This document shows, piece by piece, positions 1 to 8,893 of a stretch of DNA of 64,000 nt (position 1 is its first letter; each line of letters begins with the position of its first letter). The DNA comes from JAIBJN01 sp963847985 (GTDB lineage Bacteria > Actinomycetota > Thermoleophilia > Gaiellales > Gaiellaceae). The DNA is taken from the NCBI GenBank assembly GCA_963847985.1, contig CAWKBS010000008.1, positions 496,001-560,000 on the forward strand, read 5' to 3'. The notes beneath the pieces were generated by a model that was not told where the DNA came from, ran no database searches, and saw only the letters and a list, made by a program, of their open reading frames with translations. The position numbers were made by a program, and so were the translations under genes.

Positions 1-787
1 AGCCGCGCTCAGGCTGCTCTCGGTACAAACCCCACGTGCCGCCCCCCGGAAGCGTCGCCGGCCGCTTCTCCAGGAACGCTCGCAGGCCCTCCTGGCCCTC
101 CGGGCTCGCCCGCAGCCCGGCGGCCACCTGGGCGGTCGCCTCCCCGAGCGGTCGCTCGCGGATCAGGCGCTTCGCCGCCCGCACGGCTTCCGGGCCCGCG
201 GCGAGAAGATCGTCGACCACCCGTTCGACGGCCGCGTCGAGATCCTCGGCGATCTCGTGGACGAGGCCGATGCGGAGCGCCGCGTCGGCGTCGAACCGCT
301 CGCCGGTCAGGAAATAGCGGCGCGCGGCGCCCGAGCCGATGCGGCCGAGCACGAACGGCGAGATGACGGCGGGGATGATCCCCAGCCGCACCTCGGTGAA
401 GCCGAAGACGGCATCGGGACCGGCCACGGCGACGTCGGCGCAGGCGACCATCCCCGACCCGCCGCCAAGGGCGAAGCCGTGCACCCGCGCCACGACCGGC
501 GCGGGGCAGCCGTCGATCGTCTCGAGCATGCGGTAGAGGCGCATCGCGTCCGCGACGTTCTCGTCGTGTGAGAGGTCGATGGAGGAGCGCTGCCACTCCA
601 CGTCGGCCCCGGCGCAGAAGCTCGGGCCCTCACCGGCCAGGACGACCGCGCGGGCCTCGGCGGCGCCGGCGAAGGCGTCCGTCAGCTCGGCGATCAGGGC
701 GGCGTCGAAGGCGTTCCGCCGCTCGGGCCTGGCGATCGTAATCCGCAGGACGTCCCCGGCGGACTGCTCGATCCGGAGGGCGCTCAT
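1..787 (-). CDS. liuC: Methylglutaconyl-CoA hydratase (enoyl-CoA hydratase family), 3' end cut by window
   Basis: Crotonase-fold hydratase, probably hydrating 3-methylglutaconyl-CoA in leucine breakdown. From the ATG at 787 the frame stays open for 262 codons to the window edge, so the stop lies outside. Seen: the oxyanion-hole stretch FCAGADVEW near residue 55, then GFALGGGSG about residue 105, then FTEVRLGIIPAVISPFV about residue 130, whose Glu matches the second catalytic Glu of crotonases. The first catalytic Glu position is Gly/Ser, as in methylglutaconyl-CoA hydratases of the LiuC group. The YFLTGERFDA motif is also typical. It lies 54 bp downstream of the carboxylase that makes its substrate, on the same strand. 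The substrate is inferred from this context; a generic enoyl-CoA hydratase is the alternative. Confidence 0.85.
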   Translation of the reverse strand, partial: MSALRIEQSAGDVLRITIARPERRNAFDAALIAELTDAFAGAAEARAVVLAGEGPSFCAGADVEWQRSSIDLSHDENVADAMRLYRMLETIDGCPAPVVARVHGFALGGGSGMVACADVAVAGPDAVFGFTEVRLGIIPAVISPFVLGRIGSGAARRYFLTGERFDADAALRIGLVHEIAEDLDAAVERVVDDLLAAGPEAVRAAKRLIRERPLGEATAQVAAGLRASPEGQEGLRAFLEKRPATLPGGGTWGLYREQPERG

Positions 788-841
788 CGCCCGGGAGCAT
801 ACGGCGCGCCGCCGGACTCGAGCGCCGCGGGGACGCCGGCG

Positions 842-2404
842 CTACATCCGGAAGACGCCGAACGTCGTCTCGGGGATCGGCGCGTTGAGCGCGGCCGAGA
901 TCCCGAGCGCGACGACCTTGCGTGTCGCAGCCGGGTCGATGATCCCGTCGTCCCAGAGCCGCGCGGTCGAGTGGTACGGGTTTCCTTCGCGCTCGTACTT
1001 GGCCCGGATCTCCTCGGGGTCGGCGGTGCCGACGGTCGAGAGGACGGTGGCCGCCTGCTCTCCGCCCATCACCGAGATGCGCGCGTTCGGCCACATCCAG
1101 AGCTGGCGCGGCCCGTAGGCGCGTCCGCACATGCCGTAGTTGCCGGCGCCGAACGAGCCGCCGACGATCACCGTGAACTTGGGCACCTGCGCGCACGCGA
1201 CGGCGGTGACGAGCTTGGCCCCGTCCTTGGCGATGCCGCCCGACTCGTACTCCTTCCCAACCATGAAGCCGGTGATGTTCTGGAGGAAGAGGAGGGGCAC
1301 GCGCCGCTTGCACGCGAGCTCGACGAAATGCGCGCCCTTCAGCGCGGACTCCGAGAAGAGGACGCCGTTGTTCGCCAGGATCGCCACCGGGTAGCCGTCG
1401 ATGCGGGCGAAGCCGCACACGAGGGTCTCCCCGTACAGCGCCTTGAACTCGTGCAGGCGGCTCCCGTCCACGATGCGGGCGATGAGCTCGCGGACGTCGT
1501 AGCCCTTTGCGTAGTCCGTGGGGACGATGCCGTAGAGCTCCTCCGGATCGTAGAGGGGCTCCTCCGCCGGGAGGACGTCCCACGGCGGGTCGGGCTTGCG
1601 CCGGTGGAGGTTGCGGACGATCTGCCGCGCGAGCGCGAGCGCGTGCTCGTCGCTGACGGCGTAGTGGTCGGTGACGCCGGAGACGCGGGAGTGGACGTCG
1701 GCGCCGCCGAGCTCCTCGGCGCTGACCTCCTCGCCGGTCGCCGCCTTCACGAGTGGTGGACCGCCGAGGAAGATCGTCCCGGTGCCGCGCACGATCACGG
1801 TCTCGTCGCTCATCGCCGGCACGTAGGCGCCGCCGGCCGTGCACGAGCCCATGACGACCGCGATCTGCGGGATCCCCTTCGCGGACATCTGCGCCTGGTT
1901 GAAGAAGATGCGCCCGAAGTGGTCCCGGTCGGGGAAGACCTCGTCCTGGAGCGGGAGGAAGGCGCCGCCCGAGTCGACGAGGTAGATGCAGGGCAGATGG
2001 TTCTGCTCGGCGACCTCCTGGGCGCGCAGGTGCTTCTTCACCGTGAGCGGGTAGTAGGTGCCGCCCTTCACGGTCGCGTCGTTGGCGACGATCACGCACT
2101 CGACCCCCTCGACCGAGCCGATGCCGGAGACGATCCCGGCGCCGGGCGCGTCGCCGTCGTAGTGGTCCCAGGCCGCGAGCGCGTTCAGCTCGAGGAAGGC
2201 GGACCCGGGATCGAGGAGCCGCTCGACGCGCTCGCGGGCGAGCAGCTTTCCGCGGGCGGCATGGCGCTCGACGGTCTGCGGCGGCCGGTCCGCGGCCACA
2301 TGCTCGGTCCGCTCGCGGAGCTCGGCCACGAGCCGTTCCATGCGCTCGCGGTTGGCCGTGTACTCGGCGGCCGCGCGGTCGGCCCGAGAATCGAGGACGG
2401 CCAC
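842..2404 (-). CDS. liuB: Methylcrotonyl-CoA carboxylase, carboxyltransferase (beta) subunit
   Basis: Transfers the carboxyl group from biotin to 3-methylcrotonyl-CoA, giving 3-methylglutaconyl-CoA (leucine degradation). 520 aa, close to the family norm. Seen: VKGGTYYPLTVKKHLRAQ, YLVDSGGAFLPLQDEVFPD, GSCTAGGAYVPAMSDE and GGPPLVKAATGEEVSAE, the signature blocks of the methylcrotonyl-CoA branch of the carboxyltransferase superfamily, and the usual FGVFRM end. The frame is open upstream to 3091, but that stretch is antisense to the calcium-repeat gene and has no family sequence. The GTG at 2404 (VAVLDSRADRAAAEY) puts the start where homologues begin. The biotin carboxylase subunit is not in the window and presumably lies to the left. 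Confidence 0.93.
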   Translation of the reverse strand: MAVLDSRADRAAAEYTANRERMERLVAELRERTEHVAADRPPQTVERHAARGKLLARERVERLLDPGSAFLELNALAAWDHYDGDAPGAGIVSGIGSVEGVECVIVANDATVKGGTYYPLTVKKHLRAQEVAEQNHLPCIYLVDSGGAFLPLQDEVFPDRDHFGRIFFNQAQMSAKGIPQIAVVMGSCTAGGAYVPAMSDETVIVRGTGTIFLGGPPLVKAATGEEVSAEELGGADVHSRVSGVTDHYAVSDEHALALARQIVRNLHRRKPDPPWDVLPAEEPLYDPEELYGIVPTDYAKGYDVRELIARIVDGSRLHEFKALYGETLVCGFARIDGYPVAILANNGVLFSESALKGAHFVELACKRRVPLLFLQNITGFMVGKEYESGGIAKDGAKLVTAVACAQVPKFTVIVGGSFGAGNYGMCGRAYGPRQLWMWPNARISVMGGEQAATVLSTVGTADPEEIRAKYEREGNPYHSTARLWDDGIIDPAATRKVVALGISAALNAPIPETTFGVFRM

Positions 2405-2518
2405 TACGAACGGCTGGGGTCGATGCTGGCCATCGGGATAGCCTACGCCCGCATCGGGACGTGATCGGCACGTTCCGCCTGGAAATCGCGCCCGAACGGC
2501 GCTACGTTGTGGACTCGG

Positions 2519-3464
2519 ATGGGGCCCGGGACACGACGTGCATCCTTGTTCAGCCTGCTCGCGTTTGCCCTGGTCCTGACCCTCCTGCTTGCGCCCGCCG
2601 CTGAGGCCAAGCGCGTCGTCGGGAACAACAGGGCGAACGTGCTCAAGGGGGCCGGCGCGCGCGACACCCTTATCGGTCGCGGCGGCGATGACGTGCTCAT
2701 GGGCTTCGCCAGCGCCGATGCGATCCACGGGGACGAAGGCGACGACGTCGTTCTCGGCGAGGGCGGCAAGGACCGCCTCTGGGGCGGCGGTCGCGACGAC
2801 ACGTTGGACGGCGGGGGCGGAATCGACCGCATCTGGCCGGGCTGGGGCGCGGACGTCGTCGACGCCGGCCCGGGGAACGACCTCATCGACGCGAGCGAGA
2901 ACGACGCGGCCATGGACTCGATCGACTGCGGGCCCGGCATCGACCGGGTCATCGTGAGCAGGCCGCAGCGACAAGGTCTTCGACTGCGAGCGGGTGACCC
3001 GCCTCCGCGGCCGCGCGGTGCCCGGAGACTTCTCGCACCAGGCCGAGGCCACTATGGGCGACGACAACCTCGGCGTCTTCAACTGGTACAACCGCGATTT
3101 CGTCGATGCCCTGGCCGGGAACGACTATCTGAACGGTCACGTGAACGCCGACATGCTCTGGGGGAACGCCGGGATCGACCGATTGGAAGGCGACACCGGC
3201 CCCGACCGCCTCCTCGGCGGCCCCGACGACGACACGGTCTGGGGTGGCGAAGGTCTCGACCGGCTTTGGGGCGGCTGGGGCCTTGACATTCTCTCGGGCG
3301 ACGGCGGCAGCTCGCCCGCCGACGCAGGGGCTGACGTCATCCTCTCGATCGAGAACGACGGTGTCGCCGACCAGATCGACTGCGGGCCCGGGCGTGACCG
3401 CGCCGTCATCCGGCCGACGGACTCCGTGACGGGTTGCGAGCGCGTCGTTCGCATCGCTCGCTAA
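2519..3464 (+). pseudogene. Secreted calcium-binding repeat protein, frameshifted
   Basis: Sec signal peptide (MGPGTRRA, hydrophobic core, APAAEA) followed by GGDDVL / GNDLID-type glycine-aspartate nonapeptides of the hemolysin-type calcium-binding family, in two modules. Each module closes with a DCGPG...DCER cysteine pair, probably a disulfide. The first frame covers 2519 to about 2960 and then runs out of sense to a stop at 3286. The family sequence resumes one base out of phase (SDKVFDCERVTRL from 2967) and continues to 3464. One extra base between 2954 and 2967 explains this. It is a sequencing error or a recent null allele; both halves otherwise look intact. ATG 2519 was preferred over the in-frame TTG 2507. 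A small hairpin (TAAGCC/GGCTTA) sits on the stop codon. No type I secretion genes are nearby. Confidence 0.75.
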
Positions 3465-3557
3465 GCCTTACCGCGGCTTAACAGAAAGCGCATGCGTTCC
3501 ATACAGCGCGGTGGTTTCGTGCAATACGCACGATCCACCTCTTGGAAAGGAACGCCC

Positions 3558-4454
3558 GTGAAGCGCTTTGCACTTCTTGCTACGGCGGCCGCGCTCGCGG
3601 TGCTAGTCGCCGCCACCGCGGCCTCGGCGGCGCGCATCCCCGGCACGCCCGGGGACGACACGCTCGTCGGGACCGACAGGCGGGACTTCATCCACGGCTT
3701 CGCCGGGAACGACACGATGGCGGCGAACGGCGGCTCGGACTTCGCCTTCGGCGGTCGGGGCAACGACACCGCCACCGGCGACGACGGCCGAGACTTCGTC
3801 TGGGGCGGCCCCGGAAACGACACGCTCGAGGGCGGGAACGGCCCTGACGTGCTCTACGCAGGCTGGGGCCAGGACATGCTCGAGGGCGGCTTCGGCCGCG
3901 ATTTCCTGCGCGCAAGTGAGGACGACGGGATGCCCGACATCGTCGACTGCGGCCCCGGCCGCGATCGCGCGTTGATCCGCGCCGGCGATGTGGCCATCGA
4001 CTGCGAGGCCGTGCGCACCGCGCCGGCCAGGCGTTCGCGCGTCCACATCCAGCACGGGACCCGCGGCGACGACACGCTCACCGGCACCGAGAAGCGGGAC
4101 TTCATCCTCGCGCGGGCCGGCAACGACACGGTCTCCGGCCTCGGCGCCGCCGACTTCCTCTTCGGGCAGAAGGGGAACGACACGCTGAACGGGGACGACG
4201 GGGCTGACAGGCTTTGGGGTGGCTCCGAGGACGACCTCCTCAACGGCGGCAACGGGCCGGACTGGCTCTGGGCCGGCTGGGGTACCGACCAGCTGTTCGG
4301 CAACGAAGGGAACGACCGTCTCTTCGCAGCCGCCGACGACGGAATGGTCGACACGCTCGACTGCGGCGAGCACGCGGACGACAGCGATCGCGCCGTGCTG
4401 CGGCCCGGCGACACTGCGGTGAACTGCGAGCGCGTCCGCACCCTCTCTCCGTAG
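3558..4454 (+). CDS. Secreted calcium-binding repeat protein, two-module
   Basis: 298 aa, probably exported and structural. The GTG start at 3558 follows a GGAAAGGAA ribosome-binding site and opens a clear signal peptide (VKRFALLATAAALAVLV...ASAA). The mature part is two tandem modules of about 135 aa. Each has six or seven GNDT / GGxGxD calcium-binding turns, an AGWG turn and a closing DCG...DCEAV or NCERV cysteine pair. It is a paralogue of the frameshifted gene 93 bp upstream on the same strand, so the pair is a local duplication. Calcium binding is family knowledge; the biological role is unknown. A GC-rich hairpin follows the stop. Confidence 0.85.
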   Translation: MKRFALLATAAALAVLVAATAASAARIPGTPGDDTLVGTDRRDFIHGFAGNDTMAANGGSDFAFGGRGNDTATGDDGRDFVWGGPGNDTLEGGNGPDVLYAGWGQDMLEGGFGRDFLRASEDDGMPDIVDCGPGRDRALIRAGDVAIDCEAVRTAPARRSRVHIQHGTRGDDTLTGTEKRDFILARAGNDTVSGLGAADFLFGQKGNDTLNGDDGADRLWGGSEDDLLNGGNGPDWLWAGWGTDQLFGNEGNDRLFAAADDGMVDTLDCGEHADDSDRAVLRPGDTAVNCERVRTLSP

Positions 4455-4474
4455 GAGCGAGGACGTGCTTCGAG

Positions 4475-4506
4475 GGGCGAGGCCGTTTCCGGACACGGCC
4501 TCGCCC
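4475..4506 (+). terminator. Hairpin terminator after the calcium-repeat gene
   Basis: A perfect 12-bp stem (GGGCGAGGCCGT with ACGGCCTCGCCC) and an 8-nt loop, 20 bp after the stop codon. There is no long T run on either strand, but the place between two convergent genes fits a terminator for the upstream gene. Confidence 0.7.
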
Positions 4507-4661
4507 TTCGACCTACACCTGTGAATCGTTCGTCACGCTTTCGACACACTGCGTGACAGACACGCGCGCTTTTCGGCGTTAGGCTCGAAAGCGGGTGGTG
4601 GGCCGGGGTGCCCCAAACTAAGTAACACGCGCGAGCATCGGTGGGCCGACCGGAAGCGCGC

Positions 4662-5387
4662 TCAGCTAGCGGGAACGGCGAGCTCGTCCAGGGCCGCGCG
4701 CAGCGAAGCCACGTAGTCGCGCAGCCCGGAGGCGCCGGCCTCGTCGGCGACCTGAACTGCGCGGCTCCCCACGACGATGCCGTCCGCGAGGGCCGCTGCT
4801 GCCGCGGCCTGCTCGGGAGTCGCGATGCCGAACCCGGCAAGGAGCGGCACGTCCGTCACGGCCCGCGCCCGCTCGACAAGGCCCTCGAGCTGCGAGGAGA
4901 CGCTCGTGCGCGCGCCGGTCGTGCCCGTGAGGGAGACGAGGTAGAGCCAGCCGTGCGTGCGCGCGGCCGCGAGCCCGATCCGCTCGCTCGTGGACGTCGG
5001 CGCGACGAGCTGCACGCGAGGGAGCTCGGGCGCCGCCTCCAGGGGCAGGTCGGCCACGATCAGGCTGGTGGCGCCGGCCGCCCGGGCATCGCTCCAGAAG
5101 CGCTCGTAGCCGTAGGCCTCGAGGATCGACGCGTAGGTCATGGGGATGAGCGGCACGTCGGGGCCGACGCGCTCCCGCGTCTCGGCGAGGCATTCGAGAC
5201 ATCGCTGCGTCCGCATGCCGCGCTGGAGGGCACGCTCGCCGGCGAGCCGAATCACCGGCCCGTCCGCGAGCGGGTCGGAGAAGGGGAAGCCGAGCTCGAG
5301 CAGGTCGGCGCCGCCCTCGACCGCCGCCTCGGCCAGCTCCGGGGTCTCCGGAAAGGCCATGAGATAGACGGAGAGGCGCTTGCTCAT
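4662..5387 (-). CDS. trpA: Tryptophan synthase alpha chain
   Basis: Cleaves indole-3-glycerol phosphate to indole and glyceraldehyde 3-phosphate; acts in the alpha2beta2 complex with TrpB. 241 aa, slightly short for the family. Seen: LLELGFPFSDPLADGP near residue 30, carrying the catalytic Glu and Asp of the TIM barrel, then IPMTYASILEAYG, VADLPLEAAPEL, SLTGTTGAR and GFGIATPEQ (phosphate-binding loop). The start ATG overlaps the trpB stop by 4 bp (ATGA), so the two are translationally coupled. Last gene of the trp operon. Confidence 0.97.
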   Translation of the reverse strand: MSKRLSVYLMAFPETPELAEAAVEGGADLLELGFPFSDPLADGPVIRLAGERALQRGMRTQRCLECLAETRERVGPDVPLIPMTYASILEAYGYERFWSDARAAGATSLIVADLPLEAAPELPRVQLVAPTSTSERIGLAAARTHGWLYLVSLTGTTGARTSVSSQLEGLVERARAVTDVPLLAGFGIATPEQAAAAAALADGIVVGSRAVQVADEAGASGLRDYVASLRAALDELAVPAS

Positions 5388-6505
5388 GCCTCGTGGGCGA
5401 GGACGACCGCGAGGTCCTTGTCACCGCGGCCGGAGAGGCAGACGACGATCAGCTCCGCGTCGAGCTCGAGCGCTCGCGCGAGCGCGTGCGACGGCTCGAG
5501 CGCAGCGATGATCCCCTCGCGCTCTGCCAGCAGGTGAAGCGCCGTGAGCGCCTCCTGGTCGGTTGCCGGCAGATACTCGGCCCGCCCGGTGTCGCGGAGG
5601 AACGCGTGCTCGGGGCCGACGCCGGGGTAGTCGAGGCCGGCCGAGATCGAGTGCGCGTCGGCGATCTGGCCGTCGTCGTCCGCGAGGATCGACGACCGCG
5701 CGCCGTGAAGCACGCCCGGCCGGCCCGTGCCGAGGCTCGCGGCCCCGGCCGCCTCGACGCCGATCAGGCGCACCTCGTCGTCCGCGATGAAGCCGGCGAA
5801 TGTGCCGATCGCGTTCGATCCGCCCCCAACGCAGGCGACCACGGCGTCCGGGAGCCGATCCTCCGCCTCGAGGATCTGCGCACGTGCCTCCTTGCCGATG
5901 ACCGACTGGAGCTCGCGCACGATCTCGGGGTACGGGTGCGGGCCGACACAGGAGCCGATGAGATAGTGCGTCGTGTCGACGTTCGTGATCCAGTCGCGGA
6001 TCGCCTCGCTGGTCGCCTCCTTCAGTGTGCGGGTCCCGAACTCGACAGCTTGCACCTCGGCCCCGAGGAGGTGCATGCGCTCGACGTTGGGCTTCTGGCG
6101 CTCCATGTCCTCGGCGCCCATGTAGACCACACACTCGAGACCGAAGCGGGCGCAGACGGTGGCAGAGGCGACGCCGTGCTGGCCGGCGCCGGTCTCGGCG
6201 ACGATGCGCTGCTTGCCCAGGCGGCGCGCGATCAGCGCCTGTCCGACCGCGTTGTTGATCTTGTGGGCGCCCGTGTGGCAGAGGTCCTCGCGCTTCAGGT
6301 AGATGCGGCGTCCGTCGCCGATGCGCTCCGCGAGGTAGAGCGGCGTCGGTCGGCCGACGTACGTGCGCTGCAGCTCGGCGAGCTCGGCGGTGAAGGTCGG
6401 GTCGTTCCGGATCTCCGACCAGCCGTGCTCGAGCTCGTCGAGCGCGGGCATGAGCGTCTCGGGCACGTACTGGCCGCCGTAGGGGCCGTACTCCGTCACG
6501 CTCAC
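5384..6505 (-). CDS. trpB: Tryptophan synthase beta chain
   Basis: PLP enzyme that joins indole and serine to make tryptophan. 373 aa, slightly short because the protein starts right at the YGPYGGQYVPETL block. Seen: KREDLCHTGAHKINNA with the PLP-binding Lys near residue 65, GAGQHGVASA, the GGGSNAIG phosphate loop and SAGLDYPGVGPEH. The GTG at 6505 forms a GTGA overlap with the trpCF stop; a second GTG lies at 6499. An open frame extends upstream but is antiphase sequence inside trpCF. The 4-bp overlaps on both sides mark one co-translated operon. Confidence 0.97.
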   Translation of the reverse strand: MSVTEYGPYGGQYVPETLMPALDELEHGWSEIRNDPTFTAELAELQRTYVGRPTPLYLAERIGDGRRIYLKREDLCHTGAHKINNAVGQALIARRLGKQRIVAETGAGQHGVASATVCARFGLECVVYMGAEDMERQKPNVERMHLLGAEVQAVEFGTRTLKEATSEAIRDWITNVDTTHYLIGSCVGPHPYPEIVRELQSVIGKEARAQILEAEDRLPDAVVACVGGGSNAIGTFAGFIADDEVRLIGVEAAGAASLGTGRPGVLHGARSSILADDDGQIADAHSISAGLDYPGVGPEHAFLRDTGRAEYLPATDQEALTALHLLAEREGIIAALEPSHALARALELDAELIVVCLSGRGDKDLAVVLAHEA

Positions 6506-7674
6506 GCCGTCACCGCCTCCGACGGCCGGGCGGCCTCGACGAAGGCGCGAATCTTGGCGTGGTCCTTGACTCCCGGCGAGCGCTCGAGGCTCCGGCTGGC
6601 GTCGACCGCCCAGGGCCGAACGGCCGTGATCGCGGAACGCACATTCTCGGGGCCGAGGCCGCCGGCGAGAAGAATGCGGCCCGAGACGGCTGCCGCCTCG
6701 TCCCAGTGCCGGGCGTCGGAGCCGAGCCAGGGGAGATCGCGCACGATCGCGACGGTCTCGCCCTCGCGAAGAAGGACGCCGTTCCGGGCGCGATGGCCGT
6801 CCTCCTCCGGGTAGAGCTGCACAAGGTCGGTGCCGGCGTCGGCGGGGTCTCCGACGCAGACCGCGACGGAGAGCATCGTCTCGGGGACGGGAAGCGGGGC
6901 CTCGGCGCGGCGCGGGCTCTCGGCCAGGACGAAGCCGGCCAGATCGGCGCCCGCCTCGGCGGCCGCCTCGACGTCCTCCTCGCGCGTCAGACCGCAGACC
7001 TTCACCAGCGGGCGGGCCAGGAGCTCGGCCAGCTTCGCGCCCGGATCGTCCGCGCGCATGAGGGTGGAGCCGACCAGGATGGCGTCCGCGCCGGCGAGCT
7101 CGGCCTCGGCGCCGTTGGCCCGGTTGCCGATGGCGCTCTCGGCGACGATGAGGCGGTCGCGCGGCGCGTCGGCGACGAGCGTGAGCTGGGCGCGCCGGTC
7201 GATGTCGAACGTGGCGAGGTCGCGAGCGTTGATCCCGATGATCTCGGCGTCGAGGGCGACCGCGCGGGCAAGCTCCTCGGCGTCGTGAGCCTCGACGAGC
7301 AGGTCGAGACCGAGCTCGCGCCCGCCGGCGAGCATGAGGCGCGCCTGCTCGTCGTCCAGGTCGCGCAGGAGGAGAAGCGCGGCGTCGGCGCCGGCAATGC
7401 GCGCTTGCAGCAGATCGCCCTGGTCGTCGAAGAAGCCCTTGGCGAGCAGCGGGACGGTCGTCCCGGCCCGCGCGGCCGCGAGGTCGTCGAACGCGCCGCC
7501 GAAGCGCTCGTCCACGAGGATGGACACCGCTGCAGCGCCGTTCTCCTGGAACGCCTTGGCCAGCGCCGCCGGGTCGGCGTCGGGCCGCAGGTCGCCGGCC
7601 GACGGCGAGCGGCGCTTGACCTCGGCGATCGCACGAAGCCCCTCCTGCGCCAGCGAGTCCTTGAAGCGCCCCAT
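6502..7674 (-). CDS. trpCF: Fused indole-3-glycerol-phosphate synthase / phosphoribosylanthranilate isomerase
   Basis: A 390-aa bifunctional enzyme doing two consecutive steps of tryptophan synthesis. N-terminal TrpC domain, about residues 1-225: IAEVKRRSPSAGDL, LLAKGFFDDQGDL, INARDLATFDID, IVAESAI and LVGSTLMRADDP. C-terminal TrpF domain, about 228-390: VKVCGLTREEDVEAA, FVLAESPRR, VQLYPEE, ILLAGGLGPENV and WAVDASRSLERSPGVKDHAKI. Both are complete, as in enterobacterial TrpC(F). The ATG at 7674 is preferred to an in-frame start at 7803, because the intervening residues fall in the intergenic inverted repeat and have no TrpC similarity. The 190-bp gap to trpD is the only real gap in the operon. 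Confidence 0.95.
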   Translation of the reverse strand: MGRFKDSLAQEGLRAIAEVKRRSPSAGDLRPDADPAALAKAFQENGAAAVSILVDERFGGAFDDLAAARAGTTVPLLAKGFFDDQGDLLQARIAGADAALLLLRDLDDEQARLMLAGGRELGLDLLVEAHDAEELARAVALDAEIIGINARDLATFDIDRRAQLTLVADAPRDRLIVAESAIGNRANGAEAELAGADAILVGSTLMRADDPGAKLAELLARPLVKVCGLTREEDVEAAAEAGADLAGFVLAESPRRAEAPLPVPETMLSVAVCVGDPADAGTDLVQLYPEEDGHRARNGVLLREGETVAIVRDLPWLGSDARHWDEAAAVSGRILLAGGLGPENVRSAITAVRPWAVDASRSLERSPGVKDHAKIRAFVEAARPSEAVTA

Positions 7675-7693
7675 CAGCGATCGCGTCCCTTCT

Positions 7694-7864
7694 GGCCACG
7701 CCCGGGGACAGGCCCCGGACGTGCCTCGGCGGGACACGCTGTGGAAAGCCAACTGCAGCATCCATGCGGGCTGCGGCCAAAATCGCTGCCGGTCGCCGTC
7801 CACAGCCTGTGGGCGCAGACCGAGTCCCGTCCGGGCACGTCCGGGGCCAGGCCCTGGGCGTGGC
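7694..7864. repeat. Long imperfect inverted repeat between trpD and trpCF
   Basis: Arms 7695-7725 and 7834-7864 match in inverted orientation at 28 of 31 positions. Inner complementary pieces (GCTGTGGA with TCCACAGC) extend the fold. The transcript of either strand could form one long hairpin filling almost the whole gap inside the trp operon. No Trp-rich leader is encoded here. It may attenuate or process the downstream trpCFBA message, or be a dispersed palindromic element. Confidence 0.75.
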
Positions 7865-8893
7865 TCACCGGGACTTGGCCTCCTGCTGGGAGAAGGCGAC
7901 GAGCGCCTCCAGGCGCTCGGCGGCGACGCCGGAATCGACGGCTTCCGCCGCCAGGCGGTAGCCGTCGGGGAGGCCTTCGGCGTGGCCGGCGGCGGCGATG
8001 GCGCCGGCGGCGTTCAGGAGTACCGCCTCGCGCTTGGGCCCGGGTGCGCCGGCGAGGATGTCGCGGACGACGACGGCGTTCTCCTCCGGGGTCCCGCCGG
8101 CGAGATCGGCCGAGGAACAGCGCGGGACGCCGAAGTCGGCAGGGTCGATCTCGCGCCGCGTCACGTCGCCGTCCACGACCTCGCAGACGAGGTTCGGCCC
8201 GGCCGGCGAGAGCTCGTCGATCCCGCCTGCGCCGTGGACGACGAACGCGCGCCGCGCGCCGAGGGAGGCCAGCACCGAGGCGATCGTCTCCACAAGCTCC
8301 GGAGCGTAGACGCCGACGACCTGCGCCCGTGCGCCTGCCGGATTCGTCAGTGGGCCGAGGACGTTGAAGACCGTTCTCGTCGCCAGCTCACGCCGCACCG
8401 GCGCCGCGTGGCGCATGGCCGGGTGGTGGGCCTGCGCGAAGAGGAAGCCGAAGCCGAGCTCGTCGATGGAGCGCTCGATCTGCGGCGGCGCCAGGTCGAG
8501 CCGGAAGCCGAGCGCCTCCAGCACGTCCGCCGAGCCGGAAGCCGACGACACGGCGCGGTTCCCGTGCTTCGCCACGCCGGCTCCTGCGGCGGCCGCCACC
8601 AGCGCGGCCGCCGTCGAGATGTTGAACGTCCGTGCGCCGTCGCCGCCCGTGCCGGCCGTGTCGACCAGGTCTTCCCGGCGGGGCCGCACCGACAGGACGT
8701 GCTCGCGCATGGCCTCGGCGCAGCCCGCGATCTCGTCCGCGCGCTCGCCCTTGAGCCGGAGCGCTACGAGAAAGCCGCCCATCTGGGCCGGCGTCGCCTC
8801 GCCGCTCATGATCTGGTTCATGACGTCGCGCGCCTCGCCCCGCGTGAGGTCGTGACCTTCGAGCAGCCGCGCGAGCGCCTCCTGAATCGTCAC
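7865..8893 (-). CDS. trpD: Anthranilate phosphoribosyltransferase
   Basis: Transfers phosphoribose from PRPP to anthranilate. 342 aa, normal length, and free-standing rather than fused to TrpG. Seen: VDTAGTGGDGARTFNISTAA (phosphate-binding glycine loop with the Mg-PRPP region) near residue 80, KHGNRAVSSASGSADVLEALG, RTVFNVLGPLTNPAGA and GIDELSP. GTG 8893 overlaps the trpG stop as GTGA. The longer upstream open frame is a shadow of trpG. Confidence 0.97.
   Translation of the reverse strand: MTIQEALARLLEGHDLTRGEARDVMNQIMSGEATPAQMGGFLVALRLKGERADEIAGCAEAMREHVLSVRPRREDLVDTAGTGGDGARTFNISTAAALVAAAAGAGVAKHGNRAVSSASGSADVLEALGFRLDLAPPQIERSIDELGFGFLFAQAHHPAMRHAAPVRRELATRTVFNVLGPLTNPAGARAQVVGVYAPELVETIASVLASLGARRAFVVHGAGGIDELSPAGPNLVCEVVDGDVTRREIDPADFGVPRCSSADLAGGTPEENAVVVRDILAGAPGPKREAVLLNAAGAIAAAGHAEGLPDGYRLAAEAVDSGVAAERLEALVAFSQQEAKSR

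Noticed and set aside
2405..3091. Upstream extension of the carboxylase frame to 3091 (minus strand)
   Set aside because: It is antisense to the calcium-repeat gene, lacks carboxyltransferase sequence and would give a protein about 230 residues too long.
7674..7868. Second trp leader peptide or T-box between trpD and trpCF
   Set aside because: Short frames there contain no Trp run, and no T-box core motif or terminator with a U tract was found; only the inverted repeat is supported.
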